From contig JADJSV010000001.1 in assembly GCA_016711505.1 (NCBI GenBank), positions 186,001-250,000 of the forward strand: a stretch of DNA of 64,000 bases. The letters are read 5' to 3'. The notes beneath the pieces were generated by a model. That model was given only the letters and a program-made list of their open reading frames with translations, had not been told where the DNA came from and made no database searches. The translations under genes were made by a program, and so were the position numbers. Below, piece by piece: positions 26,982 through 38,042 of the stretch; position 1 is the first letter of the stretch; each line of letters begins with the position of its first letter. Source of the stretch: Bacteroidota bacterium. GTDB taxonomy: Bacteria; Bacteroidota; Bacteroidia; AKYH767-A; 2013-40CM-41-45.

Positions 26982-29900
26982 TTACTTTCTTATCAACTCA
27001 AGGAAACCGTGAAGCTGCCCCGAACGAGTATCCATGATCCAATAGTAAACTCCTTCTGATGCTTCTGTTCCGCCTTCGGTTCTACCATCCCATTTGAATC
27101 CGGGATTATTGGACTCATACATTTTTTTACCCCAACGATTGAAGATGATGATTCTGAATTGTTCGAAATAACACAGTGATTTCATTTCATAAAAATCATT
27201 GACGTTATCACCATTAGGAGTAAAGACGTTTGGAATACTATCAAGATCATCGAGGCAAGGACAATAATCGATCAGTACTGAATCGAATGCTGCACAGCCT
27301 TGTGTTCCATATCCAACAGCCACTGTAAATACTGACTGAAACCGGAAGTAGTAAGATTGAATCCTTCACTACCTGCCAGATCAGTTCCGTCTGATACAAA
27401 AGATGCAGGATTCCATGAATATGTGTAAGGACCAAATGTCGGATCGTCAACATAAACCTGAACTGAAGATTCACCACCATCGGTAATACATATCAAGGAA
27501 GAATCGATAGTAGCAACAATGTCTGATGTAACTGTAATTGTTCCTGCTGTATCTACAGGTATATAACAGAAACTATTTGTCAATTGAAAACCCAAATAGA
27601 ATTGTGGCGTGTATGTTCCTTCGTTATAGTAAGTGTGACTTACATTTAATTGTGAGGAACCATTAATAACATTACCATCTGTAAAATCCCATGCGAATGA
27701 TGATGATCCCGACGCTACTCCTGTAAAATCAACCGTTAAAGGCGAACAACCAAAATTTGGTGTAAAGCTAAATGACCCGGTTGGTCCGGCAACGACTACA
27801 GCTCCTGTTTGTGTAACAGTATCAGTGCAACCTAAACTATTAGTAAGTATCAAAGTTGCGTCATAGCTTCCAGGAGCTACATTATATGCATAAAAAATCT
27901 GGCGACGACCAACCCGAATCCCTCGCTACAGTAAGATCCCAATTATAATTAACAGCATATAAATTGTCATCTACATGGAAATTTGCATATACCAAAGCTT
28001 TTTTTATTCCATATTGATCAGTTACACATGTATCTCTTGTAGAAATTGTAAAATCTGCAGGAGTCGTGTAAACATAAACATCTTTGGTAATAGAATCTCG
28101 GCAACCATTAGCATCAACTAACAATAAATAAACAGGATACAATCCATTCGCTGAATAACTATGAGTTGCTGTAGCGCTTCCAATAATTGAAACCGGCGTA
28201 GTGCCGTCACCAAAATCCCACGTAAAATTAGTAGGGGTTGCCGCTGATCCAACACCTGCAGTAAAAATTTCATTTACATTATTACATAGTGTATCTGCAA
28301 ATATAGATGCGGTGGGTCTTGAAGGATTGATATAGTTCGGTGCAATGTAAGTAGATGAGCAACCATTAACATCAGTAACAGTCAATGTGATTGTATATAA
28401 TCCTGGATTGGTGTAGGCGTGGGTAACTGGAACTACAGGATTTAAAGTGTCTGGAATACCTCCGCCAAAATTCCAAACCCATGAATTAATCGCACCGCCT
28501 TCTGTAAGTGAAGTGTCTGTAAATGTTACATTGATAGGAGCACATCCACCACGTGGATTAGCAGAAAATCCTGCCGTTGGTCCGAGAATATGAACTTCTA
28601 CAGAATCGGTAACAATACAACCATTTACATCAGTAACATTTAAATTTACAGTATAATATCCCGGACGTTGGTACAAGTGAAGCGTATCAGCAGTGGTGGA
28701 TGTATCAAGAACGCCTGCAATTCCTTCGCCGAATGTCCATTGTAATGTTGTATAATCAACAGAACCTGCTGATGAAAACTGAATAGAGTTTCCTTTACAT
28801 ATTGCTGTATCGCTGGCTGTTATTAGAGCTGAAGGGACTCTGATCTGAATTGGGATAACTGAATCAACAACACAACCGGAAGTTGTACTTGTTGCAGTTA
28901 ATGTGACATTGTAATCTCCTGAACCCGGAAAAGTATGCGTTGGATTTGTAGTAGTTTCTGTTGGAGACCCATCACCAAAATTCCATGTATAACTTGTAGC
29001 TCCCCCACTTAAATTTGTGAAAGGGACTGTTAATGGTGCATCGCAATCAATTATAAATGCAAAATTAGGAATTGGACCATTTACAACTATCAAATCTGAT
29101 ATAGTCGTATCATCCGGACAACCATTATAATAAACCGTCAACATTACATCAAAAGGATCTGCTATGGTTGAAGTATCATTATTGTAAATATGTGGTGGAT
29201 TATCCCGCTCATTATCACCATCGCCGTCTCCAAATGACCAAGACCATCCTGTTATTGGTGGTGGTGTTGAGAGGTCAGTAAAAAATACTGTATCCTTAAA
29301 ACAAATTGTCAGTGGACTAGCAGAGAAATTCGCAATTGGTTCTGTACCCACTCGAATGAATCCGGGTTTTGTAATCGTTGCAGTACAGCCATCAGTAGTT
29401 GTAATAGTTAAAGTAACATCAAATATTCCAACAGTATTAAATTGATGTGCAATGCTAGATGAAGATCCCACAATGTTTCCGGTACCATCTCCGAAATTCC
29501 AGATGTAACTTGCAATATTTTGATTTGCCGGTGAACTTACTATTGGGGTAAAATTGAAAGTTGATCCTACACAACCACTGTCCGGTTGAGTAAAATTCAC
29601 AACGGGAGGAGTAAGAAGAATATAATTGAATTCAGTTACAGAATCAGAACAGCCATAAATATCAACTACAACTAACTTGACATTGAAGTACGGAGTTCCG
29701 AAGGCTGTATAAGTATGACTCGGATTTTGCAAGGTTGATGTACTTCCATCACCGAAATCCCATAACCATGATGCAATATTTGAAACAGTATCAGTAAAGT
29801 TTACCGTAAATGGTATTTCACAAGAAGTTACATCGTCAGCTGTAAAATCAGTTAACGGACTCGGCCTTACTAAAATGTTCATTGTTTGTGAACTTGTACA

Positions 29901-30954
29901 GCCACCATTTGATATAGTTAAAGTAACAGCATAAGTTCTTGGAGTGGTAAAAAAATGTGAAGGGTTTGGTAGTGTTGAAGTATTATTTATTCCACTTGAT
30001 GGATCATCGAAATTCCATAAAAGTGTTGCTGTTGTAGGAATAGAAGTGTTCGTGAAATTTACCGAAGTAAATCGACAAATTGTCGAATCGCTTGCGGTGA
30101 AAGATGCAACAGTTGGATTGATGCTGACAACAATTGAGTCACTTGAGAGACATCCCGGTACTCCTGCTTCCAATACAACTGTATAATCTCCGGCTGTATT
30201 AAAAATATGAGATGGAGCAATATCAGTCGAAGTATTATTAACACCACTTGCCGGATCTCCGAAATCCCAATTATAAATATTTGTTCCGCTTGAAGTATTT
30301 GTAAAAGTTACTGTTGAAGGTGGGTTACAAGATGAAATTGAACCGATACCAAAGACAGCATTTGGTGCAGGGAAGACGTAAACTGAATTGCTGATCGTAC
30401 TATTACATCCATTGGCATCACTTATTAAGTACCGGATCAAAACCGAAGTGCTTGCGATCCATTGTTGAATATATGATTATTAGAAGCATTGCCATGACAG
30501 GCGGATTACCATCATTGAAAGTCCATGTATAATCTGTGATGGCGGCATCTCCCGGCATGGATGTACTTGTTAAAGTGACTTATGTACCAGAACAAAATTG
30601 TATCCGCACAATATCAAAGTGCGCTACCGGACCCTGCAAATACTGTTATATAATTATTTTTTACAATTGAATTGGTAGTTGCACTGCACCAATCGTCAGA
30701 GTTACAGTGTATTGTCCCGGAGTTGTAAAGTTGTGTTGTGGCGATTGAAGTGTAGAATTACCGCTTCCATCTCCGAAATTCCAATCCCAAGATGATGGAT
30801 TTCCTGTAGATGCATCTGTAAATACAACAAGCAAAGGGGCACATCCTGAAACATTGTCGGCAGTAAAGTTTGCTACTAATTGCGCCTTACTTTCTGAAGC
30901 ACACATTAATAGAAAACCAAGGACAAAAATTGTTCTTGTGTAAATTAAATTCAT
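26982..30954 (-). CDS. giant PKD-repeat secreted protein with CHU_C/T9SS C-terminal domain, frameshifted
   Basis: A secreted protein of about 1320 residues once frames are joined (breaks near 27300, 27865 and two or more at 30440-30660). A signal peptide lies at the start (RTIFVLGFLLMCASESKAQ). It is followed by about 12-13 PKD-type beta-sandwich repeats, each marked by a W-x-F-G-D-G-like core (WNFGDGSGN, WDFGDGSTS, WNFGDGSPT, WDFGDGTTP). The C-terminus carries the gliding-motility-associated domain: VFTPNGDNVNDFY, then IIIFNRWGKKMYES and SEGVYYWIMD. Such proteins are exported by the type IX system and attached to, or released from, the surface as adhesins or enzyme scaffolds. No catalytic domain is seen. 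Confidence 0.85.
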
Positions 30955-30983
30955 GGGAAATGAGGGTTAGTTTTGAGACGTTT

Positions 30984-30991
30984 CAAATGTA
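30984..30991 (-). promoter_or_regulatory. -7 promoter element for the PKD protein
   Basis: On the minus strand TACATTTG is an exact TAnnTTTG match, 29 bases upstream of the ATG at 30954. Confidence 0.5.
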
Positions 30992-31216
30992 AAAGAAAAA
31001 TTCAAAACTGCCTTATTTTTTGGCCAAAAACTGATAATATTCTCCGAAAACTGTGCGTAAAAGTTGTTATTATAATTTAGGTTTTTATGTCGTTTCTCCA
31101 AGCAAAATGGTTAAAATGCAGTTCGTAAGATTAATCCGGGTAATTTGTTAAGGACTGAATAGTAATATGATGGTCAACGCTTTAGCAGTACCGTTTATCA
31201 TGAAGACACACGAAGT

Positions 31217-31981
31217 ATGAGAAAAAAAATAATTGCCGGTAACTGGAAAATGAACCTTTCTTTTGCTGAAGCCATGGCTCTGGCCGATAACCTCCTTGAT
31301 GAAAACAAGGAGATCGAAGATGTTCAGGTCATCCTTGCTTCGCCGTATATCTTTCTTCATCCACTCATCAACCGGGTTCAAAGCAATCCGAATTTCTCAA
31401 TTGCTGCTCAGAACTGTTCCGAAAAAGTCAAAGGTGCATTTACCGGTGAAATCGCTGCCTCAATGCTTGCCTCAATTGGAATCGAACATGTAATTCTTGG
31501 TCATTCTGAAAGAAGACAATTTTATGGCGATACACATTCTGTTATCACTGCAAAAGTAGATCGTGCACTTGAAAATGGAATTTGTCCCATATTTTGTTGC
31601 GGTGAAATGTTGACAGAAAGAAATTCGAATGAACATTTTAATGTCGTAAAAAAACAACTGGAAGATTCACTTTTTCATCTATCAATTCAGCAAATAAGTG
31701 ATTGCATTATTGCTTATGAACCGGTCTGGGCAATTGGTACCGGTGTAACAGCATCTGTTCAGGCACAGGAAATGCATGCTTTTATCCGGAAAACAATTTC
31801 TGATAAATATTCAAAAAGTACTTCTGAAGAAATTTCTATCCTTTATGGAGGAAGTGTAACTCCTGCAAATGCATCTGAACTATTTGATGGCGAAGATATC
31901 GATGGCGGATTGGTAGGCGGTGCTTCTTTGAAAGAAGAAGATTTCTCTATGATCATTAAAGCAATGATCTCTAAACTTTAA
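31217..31981 (+). CDS. tpiA: triosephosphate isomerase
   Basis: A 254-residue glycolytic enzyme interconverting dihydroxyacetone phosphate and glyceraldehyde-3-phosphate. Catalytic residues are visible: Asn9 and Lys11 in GNWKMN, the electrophilic His in ILGHSERR, and the base Glu in AYEPVWAIGTG. The C-terminal phosphate loop includes LYGGSVTPAN and GGLVGGASL. Length and all motifs are standard. It is followed after 7 bases by prmA and then, after one base, by a huge secreted protein, so the three are probably co-transcribed. Confidence 0.97.
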   Translation: MRKKIIAGNWKMNLSFAEAMALADNLLDENKEIEDVQVILASPYIFLHPLINRVQSNPNFSIAAQNCSEKVKGAFTGEIAASMLASIGIEHVILGHSERRQFYGDTHSVITAKVDRALENGICPIFCCGEMLTERNSNEHFNVVKKQLEDSLFHLSIQQISDCIIAYEPVWAIGTGVTASVQAQEMHAFIRKTISDKYSKSTSEEISILYGGSVTPANASELFDGEDIDGGLVGGASLKEEDFSMIIKAMISKL

Positions 31982-31988
31982 GCGTAAA

Positions 31989-32817
31989 ATGAATTATATT
32001 GAAATAAATTTTACCAATGCGCCCGAACTCAACGATGTGATCGTTGTTTTTTAAGTGATACCGATTTTGAAATGTTTGAAGAAAAGGAATCAGGCTTGAG
32101 TGCTTATATTCCTGAAGAAAAGTTTATCGAGATCGATCTTAAAGCAATCGTTTCTCAGATCCCGGGAAGTGAAAATATACACTTCGACATTGCGTTGATA
32201 AAAGGGAAAAACTGGAACAAAGAATGGGAAAGTAATTTTGAACCGGTGTTAATTGCAGAAAAGGTATTTATCAGGGCTCCGTTTCACGAAACAAATTCTC
32301 AACATATACATGAGATCATCATAGAGCCAAAAATGTCTTTCGAACAGGACATCATTCAACAACAGCTCTGATGATCGAACTGATGCTGGAAACAGACCTT
32401 CAGAATAAATCGGTTCTCGACATGGGTTGTGGTAGCGGTGTACTGGCAATTCTCGCGCATCAGCTGAAGGCAGATCCGATTCTTGCTGTTGATTTTGACG
32501 AATGGGCCTATGAGAATACAATTGAAAACTGCGCCCGGAATAATGCGTCTTCAATTGAAGTGTTAAAGGGTAATGTCAGTCAGATAACAGGTCGTAAATT
32601 TGATGTCATTCTTGCAAACATCAACCGGAATATTCTTCTGGCCGATACAGAAAAGTATTCTCAATGTATGAATGAAAATGGAACCCTGATGCAAAGCGGA
32701 TTCTTAAAAGACGATGAAGAAGTATTGATCAAAAATGCTTTTTCATTTGATCTCAAACATATTAAAACATTGCGTCATGAAAAATGGTCTGCAATGTTAT
32801 TCGTAAAAAATTCTTAA
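31989..32817 (+). CDS. prmA: ribosomal protein L11 methyltransferase, two frameshifts
   Basis: An S-adenosylmethionine-dependent enzyme that methylates ribosomal protein L11. It begins MNYIEINFTNAPEL at 31989. One T appears missing in the T run at 32047-32052, and one G near 32341. Restoring them joins the N-terminal substrate domain to a methyltransferase domain with FGTGHHSTTALM, the SAM motif VLDMGCGSGVLAI, and the post-motif LANINRNILL. Both breaks are single-base losses in or beside homopolymers, so the gene is probably intact in the cell. Corrected length is about 276 residues. Confidence 0.88.
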
Positions 32818-32818
32818 A

Positions 32819-35800
32819 ATGAAAATGGTCTCTAGAATTCTCCTGATAGTTATTTCACTCGTATCATTCACCCTAAAAGGTAATGCACAAGTACTTAAAA
32901 ACTTTACTCCCGACCCGGTAAAATTTGCAGAAGAAATGCAGAAATTCCTGGAAGAAACAGACAAGAAGGAGGGAAGCAAGATCATGGAAGAATTTATCAT
33001 CGAATGGAATGGAGGCAAGTTCAATCCGACACAGCAGGATGCTATTTACAAAACTTCCAATTCTATGCTTCGAAAACGGATGAAAGCATTTCCGGATTTC
33101 AAAAATTATATCATCGCGCTGACTTCGTTTGCCAGAAGTAAGCAGACTCAACAAAGTTTTACTGCATGGCAGGCAAGTCTTGACAAATTACTTTTAATGC
33201 CGCCAAAGTATTTTGCGAATTATATTGTCACATGTAATAATTTATTCAAAGACAATTCACTTTATCAATCTGCTTCTACAAACTGGCATAGCGATAACAG
33301 CACTTACTCTTTTGAATTTGATTCACTGCCGAAAATTGTTTTTCCTGCAATGAATCTGATCTCTACTTCTAAAGGTGATTCATCAGTTATTTATAATACA
33401 AAAGGTTATCTTTATCCTACACAGCAGAAATTTTATGGAAGTGGTGGAAATGTGGACTGGACTAGAGCCGGATGGGATAAAAATACTGTCAGTGCTAAAC
33501 TAAAAAAGTACGTCATTGATGTTACAGGAAGTGATTTTTCCGCTGATTCTGCTGAGTTCACGAATACTACTTACTTTTCAAAATCACTGATTGGTGTATA
33601 TAGTGACAAAATTCTCGCAAATATTTCTCCTGAGAATGCATCTTATCCCCGGTTTACTTCCTATACAAATGGTATTCAGATAAAAAATATTGTACCCGAT
33701 GTTGATTACTCCGGAGGATTTTCAATGATCGGTAATCGAATGATCGGTTCAGGTTCTGCAGAAGAAAATGCAAATATTATCTTCTATCGTGAGAAAAAAC
33801 CATTTCTTATTCTCGGATCGAAAAGTTTTGCGATCAGAAAAGAAAGGATCACTTCTGATAATGCTTCTGTGACAATGCATTTTGAGAATGATTCAACGCA
33901 TGATTCAATTTACCATCCGAGTGTTACCTTTAAATATATTGTAAAAGACAGAGAGATCGCTCTCATTCGTGGTGAAGAAGGAAAATCTAAAAGTCCATAC
34001 TTCGATTCGTATCACCAGATCGATATGTATTTTGATGGTTTGTACTGGAAGATCGATGAACCGATCATCAATATGAAAATGATAAGCGGTGAAGGTGAAA
34101 GTAAAGCAACTTTTGAATCAAGTAATTATTTCAGAAAGTTGCGCTTTCTGCGATTGCAAGGTTTGAGTCAGGTCCATCCTCTTTTTGCAGTAAAAGAATA
34201 TACTATTAAGCATGACACCAAAGAAATTTATGTAGAAGATTTTGCAAAAGAATCCAAATTACCTCCTACGGAAGTAAGGAATATGTTTATCCGTTTCTCT
34301 GACGAAGGATTGGTAACTTACGATGGGCCGAATGACAAGATCATTGTTAAAGATCGTTTGTTTTATTACCTTCTTGCTAACGTTGGAAAAACTGATTATG
34401 ATGTAATTCAATTTGAATCAATCATCGATAAATTACCAAATGCTTCAATCAACTTACTGAATTTTGAGATCACGATGCGCGGACTGGCTCCGATTAATTT
34501 AAGTGATTCGCAAAATGTAGTTATTTATCCAAATGATCAGGAAGTAAAAATTCAGAAAGACAGAAATTTTACTTTTGGTGGAAGAGTGAAAGCAGGACGA
34601 TTTGATTTTTTCGGAAAACAATTTTCATTCGATTACCAGAATTTCAAGATCAATCTTGATAACGTCGATTCATTAAGATTAAAAGTTGAATCCAGTGATC
34701 CTTCAGAAGTTGATGATTATGGTCGTCGTAAGTTAGTACCTGTACGAAGTGTACTTGAAAATATTACCGGTGATTTGCTTATCGACTTTCAGGGCAATAA
34801 ATCCGGATTGCACGATTATCCGAAGTATCCGATCTTCAATTCGAAGAAAGACTCGTATGTTAACTATGATAAACCCTTCATACAAAATGGAGTTTATTCG
34901 CGTGACAGATTTTATTTTCACCTTGATCCGTTTACGATTGATTCACTTGATAATTTTTCCAGAGCGGGTTTGCGATTTGATGGAGAGTTTGTATCAGCAG
35001 GAATTTTTCCTGATTTCAGAGATACATTACGACTGCAACCGGATCTTTCACTTGGACTTACACGAAATACCGGTCCTGATGGTTGGGTTACTTATGGCGG
35101 TAAAGGAAAATTCACCAATAAAATTGATCTGAGTAACCTTGGATTACACGGTGACGGAACGCTTGATTACTTAACATCAACATCTAAGTCGGCAGATTTT
35201 CTTTTCCTTCCTGATTCAATGAATTCAAATGTCGATCAGTTCGTCAATAAAAAATCTGTTTTGGCAAGTGTAGAATTTCCTGAAGTCAACGGAACGGATG
35301 TATATATTCATTGGGAGCCATTGAATGATGTTATGTACGTCAACAAGCGTGAGAAGGATCTTTCAATGTATGAAACTCAATCAGTACTCAATGGAAATCT
35401 TCAGTTGAAACCTTCGGGGATGACCGGTGACGGAATTATGTCCTTTACTTCAAGTGAACTGGAGTCTGATCTCTTCCGTTTCAAGAGTAATGTATTCGAT
35501 GCAGATACGGCAGATTTCAGATTGGCCTCTGATAACACAGCTGCACTTGCATTTTCTACAAAGAATGTGAATTCACATATTGACTTTGTAAAACGTGTAG
35601 GTGAATTTAAATCTAACGGTGGTGGATCATATGTGAGTTTCCCATTGAATCAGTATATCTGTTATATCGATCAATTCAAATGGTTCATGGATCAGGCTGA
35701 GATCGAACTTTCTTCGAATGATAATCAAGCCAACAATACAACTGCCGATTCACTTGCAAGCAGTTTGAATCTGACCGGATCTGAATTCATTTCTGTTGAG

Positions 35801-37318
35801 CCGCGTCAGGACTCGCTTTCTTTTAAAGCACCATTTGCACGATATTCACTTAAAGATTATCTGATCAAAGCGGAAAAAGTTGCTTTGATTCGCAGTGCTG
35901 ATGCATCAATCATTCCTGACAGCGGAAAAGTTGTTGTTGAACGGTATGCAAAAATGCGCACGCTTAATGATGCAAGGATCATTGCCAATACGACAACAAA
36001 ATATCATACGATCTACAATGCAACAGTGAATATTCTCGGCAGGAAAAAGTATGAAGGTAGCGGCGATTATGATTACATCGATGAGAATAAAGTAAAACAT
36101 AATTTCCATTTCAATTCAATTGCTGTCGATACAACTTATCAGACATACGCTGATGGTGAATTGACAGACACATTAGGTTTCCCAATGAGTCCGCAATTTT
36201 TGTTTAAAGGTGGAACGCATTTAGCAGCAGCTCAGGAATTCCTTACATTCTCCGGATATGCAAAGCCGAATTTCCATTGTGAAAAAGTAGAACGAAACTG
36301 GATCCGTTTCAGTGGTCCTGTTAATCCTGCGAATGTATCCATTCCGGTTTCTTCACCTGTTACAGATGGCGGCGTGAAACTGGCATCAGCAGTTGCTCAA
36401 ACAAGTGATTCAACAGGAATCTATGCAGCCTTCATGATGCCGAAAAGAAAACCTTCAGATCTGGAGATCATTTCTGCAGATGGAGTTCTCTTCTACGATA
36501 AAGCTACATCTCAATTCAGAATTACTACAGCAGAGAAACTTGACAAGCCCGGATCTGCAGGTAATTTCCTTAGTCTTGATGATAAAAACTGTATGGTATA
36601 CGGTGAAGGAAAATTGAATTTCGGTTCTGATCTTGGACAATTGCAATTGCAGACTGTTGGAACAGTAATTAATAATCTGAATAACGACAGTACATCTTTC
36701 GATATCCTTGGCGCAATTGATTTCTTCTTTAACGAAGATGCAATGAAGATCATGACAGATTATCTTTCAACCAATGCTGCATTAAAAGCAACGCAGGATG
36801 TAGGTCGACAAACTTATGAGAGAGGTTTGACAGAATTAGCCGGAAAAGAAAAGGCCGATAAGTTGATCGCAGAATTAAATTTGTATGGATCATTCAAAAA
36901 AATTCCTGAAGAGCTCCGGCATACTTTCTTCATCACTGAACTGAAAATGACATGGAATAATGAGAGTAGAAGTTACCGTTCAGTTGGACCAATTGGAATT
37001 GGAAGTATGGATAAAACAAATGTTAACCGCAGAGTAAATGGTATTGTTGAAATTGTACATAAACGGACAGGTGATGCTTTGAATATTTACCTGGAACCTG
37101 AAAATCAGCAATGGTACTATTTCAGTTATACAAGAGGATTGCTACAGGCCATTTCTTCAAATTCATTATTTAATGAAGCTATTACAAAGGTTAAACCGGA
37201 AAAACGAGTCAACAAAGTTAAAGATAAACCTGATTTTGAATACATGTTATCGACGGATCGGGCCGTAAAAAACTTCTTGCGCAAAATGCAACCTGTTCAG
37301 GAGGAGGGAGAAAGATAA
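32819..37318 (+). CDS. very large secreted protein of unknown function
   Basis: A 1499-residue protein with a signal peptide ending near Asn-Ala-Gln (residues 22-24). There are no later membrane segments and no recognisable catalytic motif. The first 130 residues look helical (KFAEEMQKFLEETDKKEGSK). Most of the rest alternates short beta strands rich in Asp, Asn, Phe and Tyr, with repeated phrases such as IDFQGN and LNFGSDLGQLQLQ. The C-terminal 150 residues are mixed and basic. It starts one base after prmA. I do not recognise the family. Its size and beta-rich pattern suggest an outer-membrane-associated or periplasmic structural protein. Confidence 0.8.
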   Translation: MKMVSRILLIVISLVSFTLKGNAQVLKNFTPDPVKFAEEMQKFLEETDKKEGSKIMEEFIIEWNGGKFNPTQQDAIYKTSNSMLRKRMKAFPDFKNYIIALTSFARSKQTQQSFTAWQASLDKLLLMPPKYFANYIVTCNNLFKDNSLYQSASTNWHSDNSTYSFEFDSLPKIVFPAMNLISTSKGDSSVIYNTKGYLYPTQQKFYGSGGNVDWTRAGWDKNTVSAKLKKYVIDVTGSDFSADSAEFTNTTYFSKSLIGVYSDKILANISPENASYPRFTSYTNGIQIKNIVPDVDYSGGFSMIGNRMIGSGSAEENANIIFYREKKPFLILGSKSFAIRKERITSDNASVTMHFENDSTHDSIYHPSVTFKYIVKDREIALIRGEEGKSKSPYFDSYHQIDMYFDGLYWKIDEPIINMKMISGEGESKATFESSNYFRKLRFLRLQGLSQVHPLFAVKEYTIKHDTKEIYVEDFAKESKLPPTEVRNMFIRFSDEGLVTYDGPNDKIIVKDRLFYYLLANVGKTDYDVIQFESIIDKLPNASINLLNFEITMRGLAPINLSDSQNVVIYPNDQEVKIQKDRNFTFGGRVKAGRFDFFGKQFSFDYQNFKINLDNVDSLRLKVESSDPSEVDDYGRRKLVPVRSVLENITGDLLIDFQGNKSGLHDYPKYPIFNSKKDSYVNYDKPFIQNGVYSRDRFYFHLDPFTIDSLDNFSRAGLRFDGEFVSAGIFPDFRDTLRLQPDLSLGLTRNTGPDGWVTYGGKGKFTNKIDLSNLGLHGDGTLDYLTSTSKSADFLFLPDSMNSNVDQFVNKKSVLASVEFPEVNGTDVYIHWEPLNDVMYVNKREKDLSMYETQSVLNGNLQLKPSGMTGDGIMSFTSSELESDLFRFKSNVFDADTADFRLASDNTAALAFSTKNVNSHIDFVKRVGEFKSNGGGSYVSFPLNQYICYIDQFKWFMDQAEIELSSNDNQANNTTADSLASSLNLTGSEFISVEPRQDSLSFKAPFARYSLKDYLIKAEKVALIRSADASIIPDSGKVVVERYAKMRTLNDARIIANTTTKYHTIYNATVNILGRKKYEGSGDYDYIDENKVKHNFHFNSIAVDTTYQTYADGELTDTLGFPMSPQFLFKGGTHLAAAQEFLTFSGYAKPNFHCEKVERNWIRFSGPVNPANVSIPVSSPVTDGGVKLASAVAQTSDSTGIYAAFMMPKRKPSDLEIISADGVLFYDKATSQFRITTAEKLDKPGSAGNFLSLDDKNCMVYGEGKLNFGSDLGQLQLQTVGTVINNLNNDSTSFDILGAIDFFFNEDAMKIMTDYLSTNAALKATQDVGRQTYERGLTELAGKEKADKLIAELNLYGSFKKIPEELRHTFFITELKMTWNNESRSYRSVGPIGIGSMDKTNVNRRVNGIVEIVHKRTGDALNIYLEPENQQWYYFSYTRGLLQAISSNSLFNEAITKVKPEKRVNKVKDKPDFEYMLSTDRAVKNFLRKMQPVQEEGER

Positions 37319-37354
37319 CAGAAGTTGATAATTAACATCCTAATGGTTATGATT

Positions 37355-37385
37355 GCGGGCTGAAAATTCCGAATTTTCAGCCCGC
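37355..37385 (+). terminator. perfect hairpin terminator
   Basis: GCGGGCTGAAAATTC at 37355-37369 and GAATTTTCAGCCCGC at 37371-37385 are perfect reverse complements around a single base, followed by TGTTTT. It lies 37 bases after the 1499-residue gene and closes the tpiA-prmA unit. The T tract is weak. Confidence 0.75.
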
Positions 37386-37404
37386 TGTTTTAAAAACAAA
37401 CTGA

Positions 37405-38037
37405 TTGCTCACATTTGCAAATATCTTTGGCCTCTTAATGGGCTATTTAGTAGGAAGTATTCCTTCTGCCGTTTGGGTTGGTAAGACCTTTTACGGTATT
37501 GATGTCCGTGAGTATGGAAGTGGAAATGCCGGTGCAACAAACACCTTCCGCGTTCTTGGAAAAAAGCCGGGAATTGCTGTCCTTATAATGGACGTGTTAA
37601 AAGGTTTTTTTGCTGTTAAACTTGCTTATGTACTTGGGGACTACGATTCACATTCTCCGGAATTCATCGATTTCGAACTTGCATTGGCCGTTTGCGGATT
37701 ACTTGGACATATATTTCCTGTCTATGTTGGCTTCAGAGGCGGAAAAGGTGTTGCCACTATGTTAGGAATTCTGGTAGCCATTCATCCTGAAGCAGCATTA
37801 GTATGCGCACTTACTTTTATCATTACACTTTTCTTTACCGGTTATGTCAGTTTAAGCAGTATGGTTAGCGGTGTAACCTTTCCCGTCGTGATCATGGTCT
37901 TCTATAGCACTAATTCCAGCATAAACATTTTTTCCCTGGCTGTAGCAATTCTGATACTCGTCACTCACCAAAGAAACATTGAACGTATAATTAATAAGGA
38001 AGAGTCGAGGGTGAAGTGGTATAAAAAACGCTTCTAA
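37405..38037 (+). CDS. plsY: glycerol-3-phosphate acyltransferase PlsY
   Basis: A 210-residue inner-membrane enzyme that transfers an acyl group from acyl-phosphate to glycerol-3-phosphate, the first step of phospholipid synthesis. Family motifs are clear: LVGSIPSAVWVGK at the start, GSGNAGATNTFRVLGK, CGLLGHIFPVYVGFRGGKGVAT and a late GYVSLSSM. About five membrane spans are seen. The start is TTG at 37405; an in-frame ATG at 37438 would cut into the first helix, so TTG is preferred. Confidence 0.92.
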   Translation: MLTFANIFGLLMGYLVGSIPSAVWVGKTFYGIDVREYGSGNAGATNTFRVLGKKPGIAVLIMDVLKGFFAVKLAYVLGDYDSHSPEFIDFELALAVCGLLGHIFPVYVGFRGGKGVATMLGILVAIHPEAALVCALTFIITLFFTGYVSLSSMVSGVTFPVVIMVFYSTNSSINIFSLAVAILILVTHQRNIERIINKEESRVKWYKKRF

Positions 38038-38042
38038 AAAAA

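Noticed and set aside
34749..35132. 127-residue open frame inside the 1499-residue gene
   Set aside because: Out-of-frame shadow with no promoter or homology signal.
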